DNA from: Leptodactylus fallax
Lineage: Eukaryota > Chordata > Amphibia > Anura > Leptodactylidae
Direction of reading: 5' to 3'
DNA: 64,000 nucleotides
Assembly (NCBI GenBank): GCA_947044405.1
Contig: CAMRHE010000205.1
Span: 3,100,001-3,164,000, forward strand
Within the stretch, counting starts at the first letter, position 1. Each line of letters opens with the position of its first letter. The notes under the pieces are model-generated. The model did not search any database. It was not told the DNA's origin and saw nothing but the letters and a program-made list of their open reading frames with translations. Below, piece by piece: positions 56,950 through 64,000 of the stretch. Made by a program: the position numbers and the translations under genes.

Positions 56950-59900
56950 CTGCAAAATAAGGAGGAATATTATTAGATGTCACAGTATTGAAGGAAATTA
57001 CAAGGTAGCAGAACCTAATCACAAATAAGGCTCTGTTCACATCGTTCACAATTTATACTTTTTTTTTTTTTTAATCTGAAAAACTAAATCAAAGGTGACA
57101 ATCATTATGGCTGCACTTTCTGATGTCATCTGCTGTCATGGCTGCACTTCCTGATTTGCCATTACCCTACCACCAGACCTTTACACTAGGCATCAGAGAC
57201 ACTGCTTCCAAAGTGACATCACACTACAAAGACATTGAAGAATGTAATGAACTGACATGACATCATCATGGATGCAACATCTGCGCGCCTAGTTGGAGTG
57301 CCAGAGACAAGGAATTTAGAGAGTTAGTGGCCATATTTGGCGTGACCACACTTTCCCTTCAAAACAGCATCAATTCTTCTCGGTACACTTGCAGACAGTG
57401 TTTGAAGAAATTCGGCAGGGAGTTTTGTTCCAAACATCTTGGACACAGATCTTCTGTGGATGTAGACCTGCTCAAATCCTTCTGTTTCTTTATGTAATCT
57501 CAGACAGACTTGATGGTGTTAAAATCAGACTCCTCCTCCAAAGGGCAAAGGTCACACCAAATATTGATTTTAAAATTCTCTTTTATTTGTTCACTTTGCA
57601 TTTTGTTAAAGGGATTCTATGATTGGGAAACCCTATTTTCACTAACACCACGTTAGAATAGCCTTTAGAAAGACTATTCTTCTCCTACCTTTATCCTTTA
57701 TTTTTCTTCTTCGCGCCGCCGAGAATTTTCTTCTTTCTTCTTTATGCAAATTAGTCTTCAGAAAGCACAGGGGGCATCCCCTGTGCTCACGTCACACGCT
57801 CTTCGGAAGATCCAGCTCCGCCTCTCCGCAGCGTCAGCACCCGCCCATCGTGTCTGTTCGGGATCCAAATCCCGCGCATGCTCAGTCGACTCAGTCGCCA
57901 TTTTGCATTGGACAGAGCCGACTGCGCATGTCCAGTCGGCCATTTTGACGTCAAAGTGAAAGAGCCGACTGAGCGCGGGATTTTTGCGTGGGATTTGGAT
58001 CCCGAACAGACATGATGAGTATGTGCTGAACCTGTGGATAGGCAGCGCTGGATCTTCCGACGAGCATGTTACGTGAGCACAGGGGATACCCCCTGTGCTT
58101 TCTGAACACTAATTTGCATAAAGAAGAAAGAAAAAAATTCTCCAACATGGCGTCACGGAGCAGAAAAATAAGGGTAGTAGAGGAATAGTCTTTCTAAATG
58201 ATAGAATCCCTTTAATTAACTATTAACACTTCTAGTTTGGGAAGCATTTTTACTTTGCAGTATTTTTTCCATACCTGCCTAAAACTTTTGTAGCAATGTA
58301 ATGTATAAATCCTAGAAAACCCCCTTTAAATTCCCATGAAAGTATGGCTACTTTCACATCACATTTTTTTGATTCATGCAAGGAACCAGTTTTTTTACTG
58401 GATGCAACAAAACATCTGATCTGTTGCTCCATTTGTTTCAGTTTTTATGTGTTTTTGATGTATTTTTTTTTTTTTAGCAAACACACAGGCAAATGGATCA
58501 ATAGATCAGTTTTTAAAATAAAAACCATGGTGTGAAAGCAGCCTAAGTCTGCAACAAGCCCTGAATTTAATAAAATATACAATACTAGTAATACAGAATA
58601 TTTAATCATGTTATTTTTTTAAAGTTGGCTTTACAAGTTGCTTTGTCCCCTTTTCAGACAGATCAGTCTCAGGCTGGGTTCACACCAACGCTTGTACTCT
58701 ATTCAGGGATTCCGTCCCCGAACCCGTTTAAAAAAATGCGGCGCTTTTCTCTCTCTCTCTCCGCATTTTTCGCCCTTTTTGGGTGGAAACCGAGCGGAGA
58801 CTCGGTGGACCCCATTATAGTCTAGTTTCCGCGGGTAACCACTTTTTTAAGCGGATTAGATTTCCGTTCTGGGGGGTCCCCAAGTGGACGCAGGTGTGAA
58901 CCGAGTGTAAAAACTGTTCACTGTTCTCCTAACTGCTTATAAGCACTCTTCTACATATTTCAGTCTAAATGAGTAGTTAGGAGAACAGTGATAAGAGTCA
59001 TAGAGTTGTCAAATGTGCTTCTTACATGGATCTCTCTGAAAAGGGGACAGAGTAACTTGCACTATATGAGACCAAGTGAAGGCTGTAGAAGGAAGAACAA
59101 GCACAAATTTTCATAAAACCCAGTTTTAGCAATTAATAGTTAGAATGCAATAATATAAAGTACTCCAAAGGTGTACATAGTCTTAAAAGCTCAAAAATGG
59201 AGTTCCCTGCCCTGTAAAATTTTATGGCACATTTGGGTTGTGTATTTTTTTTAATATGCAGAGCACCTGATCCAAATGATCAGTCATAGAAGACCATTCT
59301 CAGGGTGGTGCTACATGATATAGCCACATCCAGGCCGCCAGTGCTGTCAGTTCTCAGTGAGCGGGGACTGGCACCAATGCCAGGTACATTGTGTGGCACC
59401 ACCCTAATGGATGGATAGATAAAAAGAAATAAAGCTATCTTTCAATTGTAAATCTAGCTCACGTGTACACATCTGGATAGCTGACACTGTAAACACATTA
59501 AGGTATGAGGAGTATATAGCAGCTGCTGGCACTTACTTCTTGAAATGGGCAGTGACACGGTATCCCATATGTGTGCAGAGGTTCTGGACATTGCTGCCTC
59601 AGCGGAATTAACTGGTCCAGAATATCACAAAAATTATCATAGGTGCAACTTCCTAAATTATCCAAGCAGGGAATCTTCAACCACTCGCCGATCACTTCTT
59701 TCTCTGCTGTAACTATTATCTATGGGAAGAGGAAAAAAAATTACCCTGTAATCTGTAGTGTAAGGCATCATTTTGTGGCAAGCAGTATTGGGGGGTGGCA
59801 TCCCAAGTAGCCGCCATTCACCAGATCACAGTCACGGTGCTTCTTCCACCAAGGTACACTGTTTTAGAGGACCAGTGGGTCGCTCTATTGGTATTTTATT

Positions 59901-62781
59901 ATAAGCATTGTATTTGGGGCAACTTGCTGTTACTGTAATGGTGGTCCTATGGCTGCTCCTGTTAAGGGGTCATGTGGCAATCATGATTTTGTGTTCATAT
60001 TTAGGGTGAGTCTCATATAACCCCCATATTACCTCATATAGCAAATTAACCAGAGGTGACCCAGCAATGCATGCACGGACCTATTGACTTTCAATGGGAG
60101 AGTCAGGTCTGTGAAAATGGGGCCTTGTTTCCAATCCATCAAAATGTAGAGCATGCTCTAATTTTTCACGGATCCCTTGCCTGAGTACATCAATAACCTT
60201 AATGTATAGGGTTGTCCTGTGACCTTAGGTTAAAGATTAGCCAAGACAGGTATTAAACAAGTTTGCTTTCCATATTCCCTACTAGGGTACATCACAGAGG
60301 GGCACCCCCTACTGGGGAGTTGAGAGCTGCTGCAAAGAGAGGACTCGCCGTTCGGTTTCTGTACAGGGGAGTCCGCTTGTAGACCCCCCAAATCAGGGGC
60401 GTAACTACCGGGGTAGCAGTGGTAGCAGCTGCCACAGGGCCCGGGACATTACGGGGCCCCGCGGGCCCCCGATGCGTTTTTTTTTTTTTTTTTTTTTTTT
60501 ATAGTCCGTTATCTGCTGAAGTAACCCCAGCAGGTAACGGGCCCTATATACTTACCGTTCCCCGAGGTCCCGCTCACGGCCGCCTGCGCTTCCGTTTCTG
60601 CGGAGGCGGCTGTGAGAAGGAGCGGGGATCGGTAAGTGAGGCCGCGGCCCGAACCCCCACAATCTCTATCATTATACTTCAGGGTCTTTTCAGACCCCGG
60701 AGTATAATAATCGGAGGCCCAGAGTTGGTGAGGGAACATAAAAAACAATGTACTTACCTCTCCTGCGCTTCGGGCCTGTTTGGTGACGTCCCAGACGTCA
60801 GACGACGTCATTTTGCGTCGCGACGCAGGCCCGCGTCACGTGACGCCGGCCTGGTCCAACATTGAAGAAGGCCGGAGCAGCGCACGGGCATGCCCCGGAG
60901 CGAGGAACAGGTAAGCAGCGTTGTTTTTTTATGTTTGTATCCTCCCCTGGGTCTCCGATCATTATACTCTGGGGTCTGAAAAGACCCCAGAGTATAATAA
61001 TTGTTCATGGGTGGTCCACAATGGGACATATAATAGTGTGTGCAGGGGCCACTATGGGGCAAAATACTCAGTGCAGGGGCCACTATGGGGAATAATAGTG
61101 TGTGCAGGGGCCACTATGGGGCAAAATACTGTGTGCAGGGGCCACTATGGGACATGATACTGTGTGCAGGGGCCACTATGGGACATGATACTGTGTGCAG
61201 GGGCCCCTATGGGGCAAAATACTCAGTGCAGGGACCACTATGGGGAATAATAGTGTGTGCAGGGGCCACTATGGGGAATAATAGTGTGTACAGGGGCAAC
61301 TATGGGGCATGATACTGTGTGCAGGGGCCACTATGGGACATGATACGGGGGGGGGGTGTGTGCAGGGGCCACTATGGGACATGATACTGTGTGCAGGGGC
61401 CACTATGGGACATGATACTGTGTGCAGGGGCCACTATGGGACATGATACTGTGTGCAGGGGCCCCTATGGGACATGATACTGTGTGCAGGGGCCACTATG
61501 GGACATGATACTGTGTGCAGGGGCCACTATGGGGCATGATACTGTGTGCAGGGGCCACTATGGGGCATGATACTGTGTGCAGGAGCCACTATGGCACATA
61601 ATAGTGTGCGCAGGAATGCGTTTTTCTTTGGGGGGGGGGTTGGAGGGGGCGGTCCGGGTGGAGGGGGTCAGGGGCGGCGGTTCGGGGGGGGGGGGGCCAT
61701 GTCAAATGTTCGCCTTGGGGCCCAGCCATTCCTAGTTACGCCACTGCCCCGAATGGAAACCTATACACAGAGAGAAGCGGTTTACATAAGGAAACCTGCG
61801 GACCCCATAGACTATAATTGGTTTCCGCTCGGTCTCCGCACGAAACATGCAGTAACATGTGGAAATCACACGGACCCCATTTTAGTCTATGGTGTTGGCA
61901 GGTTTCCTTATGTAAACCGCTTCTCTCTGCATATAGGTTTCCATTCGGGGGGTCTCCAAGCGGACTCCCCTGTACAGAAACCAAACGCAGATGTGAGCCG
62001 ACTCTTACAAGCTCAGATCTGCTACAACCAGCATTTATCCGAAATGATTCAACATTGAAACATTTGTCAGAGTTTTGCACTTTGACATTTTGATACATTT
62101 AAAAACAATTTTCAGTAAAAATGATTCTTATAATAGCAATAGCTGCCTATGGTCATATGTATGACAGTGAGCGTACACCCAGAGCTGAAGGGCAGTGTCG
62201 GACACATCTAGTGCTGCTTGTTGTGTGTTGTGTAAAGGTATTTTGTATGCACAGGGGGTTACGACATGAGCTGCTTGTTGCTGGTATTACTATTACACTA
62301 TGGTGAGCACTTATCTGTGTCTTTGTATCAGCAATGTTACTGCCATACGGTATCATTTTAAGGGGCCACCTCCATATGGCAGCATAGCTGGTCATTACCT
62401 AAGATTGCATTTTGCAGTGTGACCGCCATGGCTGCAGGTGATACTGGCAAAGAATGGCATCTCAGCACATGCAAAAACATTGTTTGCAATCGTTTTCAGA
62501 TGATAGCGCCTGCTGCAGGTGACCAGCACCCAGTATAGTATCCAGAACTATTAAGAGGGAGCCCTTCAAGTCATAGCAGACGTAACAGCCATAATGTACA
62601 TATAATATAGGAAGATATAAGGGCTTACCTTGACTGGAGAGGTCAGCGGTACATTGATAGCCAGGATGGTAGTCACTGTAATTTCCCCGGGAATCAATAA
62701 GGGGTCGGGTAGAATAGAAAGATTCCTTATTTTACTAGGTAGCGTCTCAGCATCACAATTAGCCCAAGAGAAACCATTAAC
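56794..62781 (-). CDS. gm2a: gm2a gene, exons 2-4 (GM2 ganglioside activator); exon 1 off the right edge
   Basis: GM2-AP is a small secreted/lysosomal lipid-binding protein. It lifts GM2 ganglioside from membranes and presents it to beta-hexosaminidase A; loss causes the AB variant of GM2 gangliosidosis in man. Three exons joined by phase-0 GT-AG introns give 163 residues of an expected about 193. All eight conserved cysteines are present: WANC, IPC, GSC, NFC, QQC, IPC, HC and EIGC, corresponding to human C39, C99, C106, C112, C125, C136, C138 and C183. The human N63 glycosylation site (GNVT) reads GEIT here, but a new NIS site lies near the C-terminus. The signal peptide exon was not seen and should lie beyond 64000. 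The frame is intact, so the gene is probably functional. Confidence 0.93.
57606..58215. mobile_element. 610-bp TTAA foldback MITE, GC-rich centre
   Basis: The left end TTAAAGGGATTCTATGATT and the reversed right end TTAAAGGGATTCTATCATT have TTAA on each side. The arms pair over much of their length (AAAGCACAGGGGGCATCCCC / GGGGATACCCCCTGTGC; TGTCTGTTCGGGATCC / GGATCCCGAACAGACA). The centre carries GACTGCGCATG-type GC-rich blocks. It is non-coding. Confidence 0.85.
58675..58910. mobile_element. foldback MITE (GGGTTCACACC ends)
   Basis: GGCTGGGTTCACACCAACGC at left is mirrored by GCAGGTGTGAACCGAG at right. TCTCTC and GCGGA modules lie inside. It is related to 56335-56545. Confidence 0.6.
59537..59719 (-). 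CDS. gm2a: gm2a exon 3
   Basis: 183 bases, acceptor CCCATAG, donor GTAAGT, phase 0 at both ends. It encodes [20 protein letters not shown] through CHCPFQE. Six of the eight cysteines lie here (IPC, GSC, NFC, QQC, IPC, HC). The core PCPEPL-type segment reads [18 protein letters not shown] against human EPCPEPLRTYGLPCHCPF. Confidence 0.96.
60354..61982. mobile_element. foldback MITE split by hAT copy D
   Basis: The left end GGTTTCTGTACAGGGGAGTC and the right end, its exact complement over the outer 16 bases, bound an inverted repeat. Inner arms have AGAAGCGGTTTACATAAGG and its mirror CCTTATGTAAACCGCTTCT. The left arm is interrupted by the element at 60394-61746. Confidence 0.7.
60394..61746 (+). 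mobile_element. hAT MITE with 31-bp array, copy D
   Basis: It begins CAGGGGCGTAACTACC and ends AGTTACGCCACTG. The flanking 8-mers CCCCAAAT (60386-60393) and CCCCGAAT (61747-61754) differ at one base. Hairpins lie near 60670-60712 and 60955-61002 around a CpG-rich core with GACGTC and CACGTGACG motifs. The 31-bp array runs about 61017-61600 (about 19 units). A T/G-run-rich end precedes the terminus. No transposase is encoded. Confidence 0.9.
62629..62781 (-). CDS. gm2a: gm2a exon 2
   Basis: 153 bases, acceptor CTTTATAG, donor GTAAGC, phase 0. It encodes [20 protein letters not shown] through [13 protein letters not shown]. It matches human [27 protein letters not shown]...VPLSSPLK. The first conserved Cys is in WANC. 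Confidence 0.93.

Positions 62782-64000
<1,219 letters not shown>

Larger units (their letters stand above)
56950..59536 (-). other. gm2a: gm2a intron 3
   Basis: 2.6 kb. It holds the long foldback MITE at 57606-58215 and another GGAAACC-family foldback at 58675-58910. The rest shows nothing recognised. Confidence 0.75.
59720..62628 (-). other. gm2a: gm2a intron 2
   Basis: 2.9 kb, over half of it the foldback plus hAT insertion at 60354-61982. The flanks 59720-60353 and 61983-62628 show nothing recognised. Confidence 0.75.

Noticed and set aside
61546..62058. 170-codon open frame
   Set aside because: It spans the end of hAT copy D and the foldback arm; a chance frame in repeats.

Overview
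This is vertebrate nuclear DNA, most likely from a frog or toad (anuran). The two genes have small exons with GT-AG introns and read as SLC36A1 and GM2A orthologues. The rest is dense with elements typical of amphibian genomes: short TTAA-flanked MITEs with TTAAAGG-type ends, hAT MITEs, Tc1 elements, an L1-type LINE and a tRNA-like SINE. The anuran assignment rests on this repeat style and on gene similarity judged by eye; no database search was possible.

Both genes lie on the minus strand. gm2a (about 56.8-62.8 kb, first exon off the right edge) lies upstream of slc36a1 (coding exons at 13.0-34.7 kb, last coding exon not found). gm2a encodes the GM2 ganglioside activator, a soluble lysosomal lipid-transfer cofactor. 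slc36a1 encodes the proton-coupled amino acid transporter PAT1/LYAAT1 of lysosomes and plasma membrane. Nine slc36a1 coding exons were placed to the base; phases join without a break into about 390 residues of an expected ~476. Three gm2a exons were placed, with all eight conserved cysteines. A compact G+C-rich block at about 41.48-41.75 kb, with a CACGTG E-box and an RFX-type X-box, is the best candidate for the slc36a1 promoter.

Layout: 1-3.5 kb, broken L1-type LINE; 3.5-13 kb, gene-free repeats downstream of the last recognised exon; 13-34.7 kb, slc36a1 coding exons with introns full of foldback MITEs; 34.7-41.5 kb, probable 5'UTR intron with a 31-bp minisatellite and abutting MITEs; 41.5-41.75 kb, candidate promoter; 41.8-55.4 kb, intergenic repeats, including four related hAT copies carrying 31-bp arrays, a solo LTR nested inside one of them, and a nearly intact Tc1 element; 55.4-62.8 kb, gm2a with a fifth hAT copy in an intron; 62.8-64 kb, gm2a first intron with a Tc1 remnant.

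The most distinctive non-gene structure is a hAT MITE family (four copies with clean ends and 8-bp target duplications, plus one fragment). It carries paired 20-bp hairpins, a CpG-rich core and a 31-bp tandem array. I found no evidence of a new protein-based system; the interesting material is regulatory and mobile.
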